Shown here piece by piece: positions 1 to 7,758 of a DNA stretch of 64,000 nucleotides; position 1 is the first letter of the stretch; each line of letters begins with the position of its first letter. The stretch spans positions 3,166,514 to 3,230,513 of the forward strand of contig NZ_CP098502.1 in the NCBI RefSeq assembly GCF_024220175.1. The letters are read 5' to 3'. A program made the position numbers and the translations under genes. The DNA comes from Paraconexibacter antarcticus (lineage in GTDB: Bacteria > Actinomycetota > Thermoleophilia > Solirubrobacterales > Solirubrobacteraceae). Below the pieces are notes generated by a model. The model did not search any database and was not told where the DNA came from. It saw only the letters and a list, made by a program, of their open reading frames with translations.

Positions 1-861
1 TACGTGGTGCTCACCGACATCGCCGGCGTCGAGGACCACCTCGGCGACATGGACTTCAAGGTCGCCGGCACCGCCGAGGGCATCACCGCCCTCCAGATGG
101 ACATCAAGATCACGGGCGTGACCTTCGAGATCATGAAGGACGCGCTCGAGCAGGCGAAGGCCGCCCGCCTGGACATCCTCGGCCAGATGACCGCGGTCAT
201 CGCGGCGCCGAACGAGGAGCTCTCCGAGCACGCCCCGCGCATCTCGAAGATCAAGATCGACCAGTCCCAGATCGGCCTGCTCATCGGCAAGGGCGGCGAG
301 ACGATCCGTGGCCTCTGCGAGGAGTTCGAGTCGCAGATCGACGTCAACGACGACGGTCAGGTCCTCATCTACTCCGCGAACGGCGCCCTCGCCGACGCCC
401 TCACCGAGCGCATCCGCTCGATGATGAAGGAGGTCGAGGTCGGCGACGAGTTCAACGGCGCGAAGGTCGTCAAGACGACGACGTTCGGCGCGTTCGTCGA
501 GCTCGCCAAGGGCACCGACGGCCTGCTGCACATCTCGAACGTGTCGCCCGGCAAGCGCGTCGACACCGTCGAGGAGGTCCTCAACCGCGGCGACGAGATC
601 AACGTCCGCGTCGTCGAGGTGGACCGCGAGCGCGGCCGTATCGGCCTGCGCATGGCCGACGACCCGGACGTCGCGGGCAAGACCGTCGAGGAGCTCGCGT
701 CGGTCGGCTCCGGCGGCGGCGGTGGGGGCGGCGGCGACCGCGGTCCCCGTGGCCCGCGCGGCCCCCGCGAGGGTGGCCGTGAGGGTGGCGGCCGCGATCG
801 CGACCGTGGCCCGCGTGGCTCCGGCCGCCCGCGTCACCGCTCCGGCGGCGACGAGGGCTGA
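1..861 (+). CDS. pnp: Polyribonucleotide nucleotidyltransferase (PNPase), 3' part only
   Basis: The reading frame is open from the first base, so the gene starts upstream of the window. PNPase degrades RNA 3'-5' by phosphorolysis. Visible in order are the end of the second RNase PH domain (LTDIAGVEDHLGDMDFKVAG), a KH domain with IGLLIGKGGETIRGL at about residues 91-105, an S1 domain (FGAFVELAKGTDGLLHISN) and a low-complexity Gly/Arg tail rich in RGP and RGG units that probably adds RNA affinity. The GTG of the M16 protease follows 7 bases after the stop, as in other actinobacteria. The family is certain. Only about 286 codons are present of a usual length above 700. Confidence 0.97.
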   Translation, partial: YVVLTDIAGVEDHLGDMDFKVAGTAEGITALQMDIKITGVTFEIMKDALEQAKAARLDILGQMTAVIAAPNEELSEHAPRISKIKIDQSQIGLLIGKGGETIRGLCEEFESQIDVNDDGQVLIYSANGALADALTERIRSMMKEVEVGDEFNGAKVVKTTTFGAFVELAKGTDGLLHISNVSPGKRVDTVEEVLNRGDEINVRVVEVDRERGRIGLRMADDPDVAGKTVEELASVGSGGGGGGGGDRGPRGPRGPREGGREGGGRDRDRGPRGSGRPRHRSGGDEG

Positions 862-868
862 GTCCGCG

Positions 869-2128
869 GTGCTGACCGAGCACCGCATCACCGAGCTGGA
901 CTCGGGGCTGCGGATCGTGACGGAGGCCATGCCCTCCGTCCGGTCCGCCGCCCTGGGTGTCTTCATCGGGGTCGGGAGTGCCGCCGAGTCGCACGACGAG
1001 GCGGGGCTCTCGCACCTCATCGAGCACATGCTCTTCCGCGGCACGCCGCGCTACGCGTCCCTCGAGATCGACCAGATCTTCGACGCGATGGGGGCGGAGC
1101 TCAACGCCGGGACGGGCAAGGAGTCGACGTCCGTGTACACCCGCGTCCTGGACCGGCACCTCGACCGGGCCTTCGACGTCGTCGCCGACATGGTCTGGCG
1201 GCCGACGTTCGACGCGGGCGAGCTCGACGCCGAGCGCGAGATCGTCCTCGAGGAGATCGCGATGTACGAGGACGACCCGCAGGACAAGGTCTTCGACGTC
1301 CTCGGCGACGCGGTCTTCGGCGACCACCCGCTGGGCCGGGCGATCATCGGCCGCGCCGAGGTCGTCGCCGGGACGCCCGCCGCGGGCCTCGCGGCGTTCC
1401 ACGGGGCGCGCTATGTGCCGGGGAACGTCGTCGTCGCGGCCGCCGGCTCGATCGACCACGACGCGCTCGTCGCGATGGTCGGTGACACCGCGCCCGCTGC
1501 GGGCGCCGCCGCGCCGCCGGATGTCCACACGGTCGTCGAGCTCAAGCAGCGCTCGAAGTTCGTCCGCAAGGACACCGAGCAGTACCACGTGTGCCTCGGC
1601 GCTCCCGGCCTGAAGCGCGACGACGACCGCCGCTTCGCGCTGCGCATCCTCGACAACGTCCTCGGCGGGACCTCGTCGTCGCGGCTCTTCGTCGAGATCC
1701 GCGAGAAGCGCGGCCTGGCCTACGCCGTCTACTCCTTCTCCGCCCAGTACGCGACGACCGGCCAGGTCGGGCTGTACGTCGGCACGCGCCCGGACAACGT
1801 CGGGACCGCCATGGGCATCGTGAACGTCGAGCTCGAGAAGCTCCGCCAGGACGGCATCAGCGCCGACGAGCTCGAGCGCTCGAAGGACAACGTCAAGGGG
1901 CGCATCCTGCTCTCGCTCGAGTCGACGGTAGCTCGCATGAACCGCCTCGGTGCCTCGGTGCTCGCGGGTATGCCCCTCATGAGCGTCGACGAGCTCGAGG
2001 AGCGGATCGACGCCGTCTCGCTCGATGACGTCCTCGCCCTCGCCCGGGAGCTGTACGCCCCCGAGCGCCTGTCGGTCGCCGGCATCGGCGCCGATGAGGC
2101 GGTCTTCGACAAGGCGCTGGCGGCCTGA
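869..2128 (+). CDS. M16 family zinc metallopeptidase (processing-protease type)
   Basis: A 419-residue insulinase/processing-peptidase-type protease. The inverted zinc motif HLIEH is at residues 49-53, followed by the distal Glu region EREIVLEEIAMYEDDP. The C-terminal M16 half carries GGTSSSRLFVEIREKRGLAY, the conserved substrate-binding segment. The GTG start at 869 is chosen because the motif-bearing family begins at this point, and frame extension further upstream would only run inside pnp. A GAGGG lies before it. Its stop overlaps the dapB start (TGATG), so the two are translationally coupled. The position between pnp and dapB is conserved in actinobacteria. The physiological substrate is not known from sequence. 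Confidence 0.93.
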   Translation: MLTEHRITELDSGLRIVTEAMPSVRSAALGVFIGVGSAAESHDEAGLSHLIEHMLFRGTPRYASLEIDQIFDAMGAELNAGTGKESTSVYTRVLDRHLDRAFDVVADMVWRPTFDAGELDAEREIVLEEIAMYEDDPQDKVFDVLGDAVFGDHPLGRAIIGRAEVVAGTPAAGLAAFHGARYVPGNVVVAAAGSIDHDALVAMVGDTAPAAGAAAPPDVHTVVELKQRSKFVRKDTEQYHVCLGAPGLKRDDDRRFALRILDNVLGGTSSSRLFVEIREKRGLAYAVYSFSAQYATTGQVGLYVGTRPDNVGTAMGIVNVELEKLRQDGISADELERSKDNVKGRILLSLESTVARMNRLGASVLAGMPLMSVDELEERIDAVSLDDVLALARELYAPERLSVAGIGADEAVFDKALAA

Positions 2129-2811
2129 TGGCCGGCGACGGCGTCATCCGCGTCGGGGTCGCCGGCGCCGCGGGCCGCATGGGCCTGTCGGTGTGCGCGG
2201 CCGTCGAGGCGGCCGACGGGCTCGTCCTCGCCGGGCAGGCCGACCCGGCGCTCGGGGCGACGCTCGAGCAGATCCTCGGCGACGTCGACGTCGTCGTCGA
2301 CTTCACCCGGCCCGACACCGCGCAGGCGAACGCGGAGGCCTGTCTCGCCGCCGGCGTCCACGTCGTCATCGGGACCTCCGGCTTCGACCAGGACGCGGTC
2401 GCCGCGGCCGCCGCCGCGTCGAAGGACGGCGCCCGCGCGTTCTTCGCCCCGAACTTCGCGATCGGCGCCGTCCTCATGATGCGCTTCGCCGCCGAGGCCT
2501 CGCAGCACATGAAGAAGGCCGAGATCATCGAGCTGCACCACGACCAGAAGCTCGACGCGCCCAGCGGCACCGCCGCCCGGACCGCGTCGATGATGGCGGG
2601 CGACGTCCCCATCCACTCGGTCCGCCTGCCGGGCCTCGTCGCCCACCAGGAGGTCATCCTCGGCGGGCTCGGGGAGACGCTGACCATCCGTCACGACTCC
2701 CTCAGCCGCGAGTCGTTCATGCCGGGTGTCGTGCTCGCCGTGCGCCGGGTCGCGGACCAGTCCGAGCCGTTCGTCGTCGGCCTCGAGCACGTGCTGTTCC
2801 CCTCGGCCTGA
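2128..2811 (+). CDS. dapB: 4-hydroxy-tetrahydrodipicolinate reductase
   Basis: DapB reduces the DapA product to tetrahydrodipicolinate in lysine/diaminopimelate synthesis, in the cytosol. The 227-residue protein opens with the Rossmann motif VGVAGAAGRMG. It contains the catalytic/substrate segment ELHHDQKLDAPSGTA (the His pair and Lys are present) and the typical FAPNFAIG and IGTSGF stretches. It is a little shorter than the E. coli enzyme (273 residues), as in many actinobacteria. The ATG overlaps the stop of the M16 protease. dapA lies 4 kb downstream, separated by recD2 and small genes. Confidence 0.96.
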   Translation: MAGDGVIRVGVAGAAGRMGLSVCAAVEAADGLVLAGQADPALGATLEQILGDVDVVVDFTRPDTAQANAEACLAAGVHVVIGTSGFDQDAVAAAAAASKDGARAFFAPNFAIGAVLMMRFAAEASQHMKKAEIIELHHDQKLDAPSGTAARTASMMAGDVPIHSVRLPGLVAHQEVILGGLGETLTIRHDSLSRESFMPGVVLAVRRVADQSEPFVVGLEHVLFPSA

Positions 2812-2824
2812 GGCCGGCCCGCCC

Positions 2825-3334
2825 GTGGCGACGATCACCCGCCGCGCCACCGTTGCCGACGCCAGGGCGATCGCCGCCCTGCAGGGCCGGGCGTTCTGGC
2901 GCAACTACGCCGACCTCGTCGACGCGTCGCTGCTCGGTGAGGCGGACGAGGAGACCCGCGCCGCCGAGTGGGTGGCGCGCCTGTCGTTCGCGCCGGGGGA
3001 GACGTTCGTCGCCGACGTGGCGGGTGCCGTCCGCGGGGTCGTGACGATCGGGCCGTCGAGCGAGGACGCCGACGTCGCCGGCGCGTTCGGCACGGGGGAG
3101 GTCGCCTCGCTCTACGTCGACCCGCCCGCCCAGGGGGCCGGCCTGGGCACCGCCCTCGCGACCGAGGCCGACCAGGCGCTGCGGGCGGCTGGCCACGCCG
3201 CCGCCACGCTGCGGGTGCTCGAGGGCAATGAACACGCGCGGACGTTCTACGAGCGCCGCGGCTGGACGCTCGTCCCGGGCCGCGGCACCCCGCACCCGTG
3301 GGGCACCCACGTCCTCTACCGGCGGGAGCTGTGA
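2825..3334 (+). CDS. GNAT family N-acetyltransferase
   Basis: A 169-residue acetyltransferase fold that would transfer an acetyl group from acetyl-CoA to an unknown amine. The acetyl-CoA loop is seen in VASLYVDPPAQGAGLGTALA (Q/R-x-x-G-x-G/A type, here QGAGLG), followed by NEHARTFYERRGW, the hallmark of GNAT motif B. The GTG at 2825 gives VATITRRATVADARAIAAL, the usual N-terminus of this family. In-frame codons before it lie inside dapB. The stop overlaps the next gene (GTGA at 3331). The substrate cannot be predicted. Confidence 0.88.
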   Translation: MATITRRATVADARAIAALQGRAFWRNYADLVDASLLGEADEETRAAEWVARLSFAPGETFVADVAGAVRGVVTIGPSSEDADVAGAFGTGEVASLYVDPPAQGAGLGTALATEADQALRAAGHAAATLRVLEGNEHARTFYERRGWTLVPGRGTPHPWGTHVLYRREL

Positions 3335-3735
3335 CCGCGTTCGAGGTCCCGCCGGTCCCCACCGTCGCGGTCACGAACCACGCCGCGGAGCGCTTCCGGC
3401 AGCGCGTCGGCTCGCGCACCGGCGAGGTCGACGTCAAGAGCGAGATCGCCGGGCGCGTCGCGAGGGCCTGGGCCGCCGGCCGCGTGGACGACGAGGCACC
3501 GCCCGGCGCCACCGGCGCCCGCGGTTCCCTCTACGTCCGCTGCCTCGTCGACCGCGCGGTCGTCTACGTCTGCCGCTACGACCGCGCCGGCCGCGAGGCC
3601 CTCGTCATCACGTTGTGGGAGGGCGAGGGCGGAGTCGCCCCGCCCCGGGTCGGCCGGAGGTTCACCAACGCGCTGAAGGACTCGGACGCGGCGGTCGAGC
3701 AGCCAGGACGGTGGGCGGAGGACCGGCGGGAGTAG
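3331..3735 (+). CDS. Hypothetical protein, small, coupled to the GNAT gene
   Basis: A 134-residue protein of unknown function. GTG at 3331 overlaps the stop of the acetyltransferase gene by four bases, which supports this start and co-expression. The segment NHAAERFRQRVGSR near the N-terminus, followed by two beta-like segments (SLYVRCLVDRAVVYVCRY and ALVITLWE), faintly recalls small DUF4258/BECR-type folds. The resemblance is too weak to assign a function. Codon use is like the neighbouring genes. The gene ends at the start of a long repeat-rich gap. Confidence 0.7.
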   Translation: MTAFEVPPVPTVAVTNHAAERFRQRVGSRTGEVDVKSEIAGRVARAWAAGRVDDEAPPGATGARGSLYVRCLVDRAVVYVCRYDRAGREALVITLWEGEGGVAPPRVGRRFTNALKDSDAAVEQPGRWAEDRRE

Positions 3736-4038
3736 GGGACGGGCGGCGGGCCGGGGGTGCTGGGGGCGGGGCGGGCCAGGGATGCTGCTGCGGGGCGGGG
3801 ATGCTGCGACGGGGCGGGGATGCTGCGGGCGGGGCGGGCGCGGTGATCGGGGCGGGGGCGGGCGCGGTGGACGCTTCCGCGGACGCGGGCGTCATGTCGC
3901 GCTTCAGCGGAACCGCCTGACGGTGCTTCGGCTTCGGGTGGTGGCGCGGGCGTGGCGGCGCGAGTGCGAGTGGGGTGGTCGGGGTGCGGGCGCCTACAGC
4001 GAGCTGGATACGGCGGTGTGGAGTGCCGCGGCGCTTCG

Positions 4039-4128
4039 GCGCGAGGTGTGTCCCCGGGCGCCGCTGAGCCGGGGGGGCTTCCCGCGCGAGGTGTGTCCCC
4101 GGGCGCCGCTGAGCCGGGGGGGCTTCCC
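4039..4128. repeat. Two perfect tandem copies of a 45-bp unit
   Basis: Copies at 4039-4083 and 4084-4128 are identical, each starting GCGCGAGGTGTG and ending GGGGCTTCCC. A third copy begins at 4129 but diverges after about 15 bases. The shared GCGCGAGGTGTG also occurs at 39185-39196. There are no unique spacers, so this is not a CRISPR array. Confidence 0.9.
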
Positions 4129-4154
4129 GCGCGAGGTGTGTCCTCCCAGCCGGA

Positions 4155-4540
4155 CTGAACCCGCCTGGCCGGACGCACCTCCCCTCGAACCCTCCCGGCG
4201 CCGGGCAGCGTGCGGCCCGGAAGGGGATATTCCCCGTCCAGGCCACACGCCGCCCCGCAGTGCGCCCGACCAGACGCGCACGCCGGCACCACCACGACGC
4301 CCATCCGCCGTAACCAGCGCCGCCTTACACGCCCGCACCCCGCCGGCCTGAACCCGCCTGGCCGGACGCACCTCCCCTCGAACCCTCCCGGCGCCGGGCA
4401 GCGTGCGGCCCGGAAGGGGATATTCCCCGTCCAGACCACACGCCGCCCCGCAGAGCGCCCGACCAGTCGCGCACGCCGGCACCACCACCGCACCCCGGCC
4501 GCCGTAACCAGCCCCGCCGTACACGCCCGCACCCCGCCGG
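4155..4540. repeat. Two tandem 193-bp repeats, each with a GGGGATATTCCCC hairpin
   Basis: Copy A runs 4155-4347 and copy B 4348-4540, with the same length and only a few substitutions. Each contains an imperfect hairpin centred on GGGGATATTCCCC (4223-4235 and 4416-4428). The arms continue outward as GGA/TCC, GGCC/GGCC and GTG/CAC, separated by single mismatches. Each copy ends with a conserved GCGCCCGACCAG ... CCGCCGTAACCAG block that is also present at 39301-39358. The repeats probably arose by recent duplication. Confidence 0.88.
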
Positions 4541-4630
4541 CCCCGATCGCGTGAGCGTCGCCCACGTCAGCGTCCCGGCCAGAACCCGCCGGGACCTTCC
4601 GGGACACGCCCGAACCCGCCGGAGCCTCAC

Positions 4631-6760
4631 CTACCCCAGCAACCCCGCCAGCCGCGTGTACCGCGTGCCCGCGTCCCGCCGCCCGAGCGCGATGCCCAGC
4701 GCCGCGGTGTCGCCGACGAACACGGCCGCGCGCTCGGCCCGCGTGAGCGCGGTGTAGACGAGGTTGCGGGTGAGCATCACGTGGTGACCACGGAAGAGCG
4801 GGACGACGACGACCGGCATCTGCGAGCCCTGGGACTTGTGGATCGAGATCGCATGGCCGAGGCGGAGCGTCGCGCAGTCCTTCACCGGCAGGCGCAGCGT
4901 GCGGCCGTCGTCGCAGGCGAGGATCGCTGCGTCGCGGTCGTCGTCGTAGGACACGACGACCGCGAGCTCGCCGTTCATGAGCTCGTGCTCGTGGTCGTTC
5001 TTCGTCTGGATGACCCGGTCGCCCACGCGCAGCGGCGTCCCGGAGACGACCTGACCGTCGGGGTTGCGCCGCTCGCGCAGCGCGCTGTTGAAGGCGTCGA
5101 TCCCGACCGGGCCCTTGTGCATGGGCGCGAGGACCTGGACGTCGGTCTCCCGCTCGAGCCCGTAGTGGGCCGGCAGGCGGGTCGCGGCGAGCTCGACGAT
5201 CTCGGCGAAGATCGCCGACGCGTCCGGCCGGGAGATGAGGAAGAAGTCGTGGATGTCGCCCTCGCCCGGCCGCGTCGGCGGGTGCTCGCCGTGGTTGATC
5301 GCGTGGGCGGCCCGGACGATCATCGAGCGCGCCGCCTGACGGAAGATCTCGGTGAGCCGGACGGTCGGGACGGCGCCCGAGTCGATGAGGTCCTCCAGGA
5401 CCCGGCCGGGCCCGACCGGTGCGAGCTGGTCGACGTCCCCGACGAGCAGGACATGGGTGCGGGGGCCGACCGCGTCGAGCAGGGACTCCGCGAGCCGGAC
5501 GGACAGCATCGACGCCTCGTCGACGATCAGGACGTCGGCGCCGTCGATCGGGTGGGTGCGGTCGCGGGTGAAGCCCTCGCCGGGGATCCACTCGAGCAGC
5601 CGGTGGATCGTCGTCGCGTCGACCCCGGTCGTCTCCGTCAGGCGCCGCGCCGCCTTGCCCGTCGGCGCGCAGAGGCGCACCGAGCGCCCCTTCCCCCGCA
5701 GGACGTCGACGACCGTCCCCATCGACGCGGTCTTGCCCGTGCCCGGCCCGCCGGTGAGGATCGAGAGGCGGCCCTCCAGGACGTGGTCGACGACCGCCCA
5801 CTGCGCGTCGGTCGGGACGAACGCCCCGCCCGCGGGCCGCTCGACCTCGCCGAGGGTGAAGGCCGCGTCCGCGTCGAGCAGCTCGCGGACCTTGCGCGCG
5901 AGCGCCCGCTCGGTCGCGTACATCGACGCCTCGGCGACGCGGCCCTCCTCGAGGACGACACGGCCCGCCGCGGCCAGGAACGCGAGGCGGTCCTCGACCG
6001 GGGCCTCGTCGCCCAGCAGACGGCGCGCCCGTACGAGCAGCTCGCCGCGGGGGAGATGGCAGTGGCCGTCGAGCTCGGCCTGCTGCAGGGTGTGGACGAG
6101 CCCGGCGTCCAGGCGCCCCGGGCTGTCGGCCCCGACCCCGAGCGCCCGGGCGAGCGCGTCCGCCGTCGCGAAGCCGATCCCGTCGACCTCGGTGAGGGAG
6201 TACGGGTCGCGCTGGAGCTGGACGATCGCGTCGTTGCCGAGCGTCCGGTAGATCCGCGCCGCGACCGCCGCCGGGACGCCGTGCTGCTCGAGGAACAGCC
6301 GCACCGCGCGCAGTGCGCCCTGCGTCTCCCACGAGCGGACGGCGGCGCCGAGCTTCGCCGGCCCGATGCCGGGGACGGCCCGCAGCCGCCGCTCGGGGTC
6401 GGCGTCGATGACGCCGAGCACCTCGTCGCCGTGCTTCTCGAGCAGCCACGCGGCCCCCTTCGGCCCGACGTGCTTGATCGACGCGAGGTACGCGATGAGG
6501 GCGGCATCGCCGACCGGCTCGGCGATGAGCACCTTGTCGACGACGAACTGCCAGCCGTGCTTGGCGTGCCGCTGCCACGCACCGCCGAGCGTCGCGCGCT
6601 CACCGATCTGCACGTGGCCGAGCGCGCCCTTGACGGTCACCTCCTCGCCCTCGTCGGTGAGCACGCCGAGGATCGCGAAATCACCGTCCTCCGCCCGCCA
6701 GCGGGAGGTCACGATCTCCGCGGTCAGCTCGCGCTGCTCGGTGTCGGGGGCGACGGTCAT
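4631..6760 (-). CDS. recD2: RecD2-type (RecD-like) ATP-dependent 5'-3' DNA helicase
   Basis: A 709-residue SF1B helicase that unwinds DNA 5'-3' and works without RecBC. The N-terminal region carries tandem helix-hairpin-helix segments (IKHVGPKGAAWLLEKHG, VPGIGPAKLGAAV, VDGIGFATADALA). Walker A GGPGTGKT is at about 337-344, motif II is VLIVDEASM, motif III GDVDQLAPVGPG, and the C-terminal motif VI region is YTALTRAERAAVFVGD. The ATG at 6760 sits 8 nt after a TACGCT -10 box, consistent with a leaderless transcript. It is divergent from dapA and its 3' end faces the repeat gap. The length is normal for RecD2. Confidence 0.94.
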   Translation of the reverse strand: MTVAPDTEQRELTAEIVTSRWRAEDGDFAILGVLTDEGEEVTVKGALGHVQIGERATLGGAWQRHAKHGWQFVVDKVLIAEPVGDAALIAYLASIKHVGPKGAAWLLEKHGDEVLGVIDADPERRLRAVPGIGPAKLGAAVRSWETQGALRAVRLFLEQHGVPAAVAARIYRTLGNDAIVQLQRDPYSLTEVDGIGFATADALARALGVGADSPGRLDAGLVHTLQQAELDGHCHLPRGELLVRARRLLGDEAPVEDRLAFLAAAGRVVLEEGRVAEASMYATERALARKVRELLDADAAFTLGEVERPAGGAFVPTDAQWAVVDHVLEGRLSILTGGPGTGKTASMGTVVDVLRGKGRSVRLCAPTGKAARRLTETTGVDATTIHRLLEWIPGEGFTRDRTHPIDGADVLIVDEASMLSVRLAESLLDAVGPRTHVLLVGDVDQLAPVGPGRVLEDLIDSGAVPTVRLTEIFRQAARSMIVRAAHAINHGEHPPTRPGEGDIHDFFLISRPDASAIFAEIVELAATRLPAHYGLERETDVQVLAPMHKGPVGIDAFNSALRERRNPDGQVVSGTPLRVGDRVIQTKNDHEHELMNGELAVVVSYDDDRDAAILACDDGRTLRLPVKDCATLRLGHAISIHKSQGSQMPVVVVPLFRGHHVMLTRNLVYTALTRAERAAVFVGDTAALGIALGRRDAGTRYTRLAGLLG

Positions 6761-6768
6761 CTGCCGTC

Positions 6769-6774
6769 AGCGTA
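6769..6774 (-). promoter_or_regulatory. Predicted -10 box of recD2 (leaderless)
   Basis: TACGCT on the minus strand lies 8 nt before the ATG at 6760, the spacing seen at about 20 other genes in this window. Confidence 0.5.
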
Positions 6775-6884
6775 CGGCCGCGACCAGCCGGATCGGGCCC
6801 CGGGGCGCCCCGAAGTCGCAGAATCGGCGCACCTTCCGGACACACCGGACACAGGTCGGGCGGGGGATGCGGGCGCGACCTTGG

Positions 6885-6890
6885 GATACT
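6885..6890 (+). promoter_or_regulatory. Predicted -10 box of dapA (leaderless)
   Basis: GATACT lies 9 nt before the dapA ATG at 6900. There is no Shine-Dalgarno sequence in the gap, so initiation at or next to the start codon is likely. Confidence 0.5.
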
Positions 6891-6899
6891 GGACCGGCC

Positions 6900-7751
6900 A
6901 TGCCGCAGCTCGGAGCCATCATCACCGCCATCGTCACCCCGTTCGACGCGCAGGGCGCGGTCGACGAGGACGCGTTCGTCGCCCTCATGGGCCACCTCGC
7001 CGCCAACGGCACCGACGGCTTCGTCGTCTGCGGCACGACGGGCGAGGCGAGCACCCTCGACGACGACGAGCACCTCGGCGTCATCGAGCTCGCCGTCCGC
7101 AACAAGCCCGAGGGCACGACGGTCATCGGCGGCGTCGGCGCGAACGACACCCGCCACGCGATCAAGCTCACGAGCCGCGCCTGCGAGCTCGGGGTCGACG
7201 CGCTGCTGTCCGTCAACCCGTATTACAACCGGCCCAACCGCCGGGGGATCGTCGCGCACTTCACGGAGGTCTCCAAGGCCGCCGACCGCCCGATCATCCT
7301 CTACAACATCCCCGGCCGCACCGGCTCGGACATGCCGAACGACCTCCTCGCCGAGCTCGCGCAGCTCGACCACGTCGAAGGCGTGAAGCAGGCGAACAAC
7401 GACAACCTCGCGCTCGTCGACGGCCTCGCGCTGTACGCCGGGAACGACGAGGTGCTCGCGCGCACGCTCGACATGGGAGGCGCCGGGGGCATCCTCACCG
7501 CCAGCCACGTCGTCGGCCCCGCGATGCACCGCATGGTGGACGAGCCCGATCAGCGGGCCGCCATCGACCAGGACCTTCAGGACGTCTACGCCGCTCTCGG
7601 CGTGGGCCCCGCAGCCATGACCATCAAGGCAGCGCTCAACCTCCTCGGCCACCGCGCCGGGGTTCCGCGCCTGCCGTACGTCGAGGCCGACGCCGAGGAG
7701 ATCGCCGTCATCCGCGCGATGCTCGTGCGGCACGGCCTCATGGAGACTTAG
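6900..7751 (+). CDS. dapA: 4-hydroxy-tetrahydrodipicolinate synthase
   Basis: DapA condenses pyruvate with aspartate semialdehyde, the first committed step to diaminopimelate and lysine. The 283-residue TIM-barrel enzyme has the pyruvate-binding GTTGEAST motif, NPYYNRPNRRG, the Tyr of LYNIPGRTG and the Schiff-base Lys in GVKQANNDN. ATG 6900 is preferred to upstream in-frame codons because it gives the canonical N-terminus (LGAIITAIVTPF) and follows a well-placed -10 box. rnj begins 8 bases after the stop, so the two are probably co-transcribed. Confidence 0.97.
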   Translation: MPQLGAIITAIVTPFDAQGAVDEDAFVALMGHLAANGTDGFVVCGTTGEASTLDDDEHLGVIELAVRNKPEGTTVIGGVGANDTRHAIKLTSRACELGVDALLSVNPYYNRPNRRGIVAHFTEVSKAADRPIILYNIPGRTGSDMPNDLLAELAQLDHVEGVKQANNDNLALVDGLALYAGNDEVLARTLDMGGAGGILTASHVVGPAMHRMVDEPDQRAAIDQDLQDVYAALGVGPAAMTIKAALNLLGHRAGVPRLPYVEADAEEIAVIRAMLVRHGLMET

Positions 7752-7758
7752 AACCCAC

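Larger units (their letters stand above)
3736..4630. repeat. Repeat-rich gap between convergent genes (locus 1 of a dispersed repeat family)
   Basis: About 895 bases without a convincing gene. From left to right it holds GGGGCGGGGATGCTGC units repeated imperfectly (3775-3830), a block at 3873-3913 and a block at 3957-3999 that both recur near 39.1-39.4 kb, two perfect 45-bp direct repeats, and two 193-bp direct repeats with hairpins. Long open frames cross the region on both strands, but they change with repeat copy and show no protein family. The gap separates a plus-strand gene from the 3' end of minus-strand recD2. Confidence 0.85.

Noticed and set aside
4039..4143. The 45-bp repeats as a possible CRISPR array.
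   Set aside because: The copies are directly adjacent with no spacers and no cas genes are nearby.
3576..6578. A 1000-codon minus-strand frame covering the repeat gap and recD2.
   Set aside because: It is the shifted frame of recD2 continued through repeats. No domain is visible and its composition follows the repeats.
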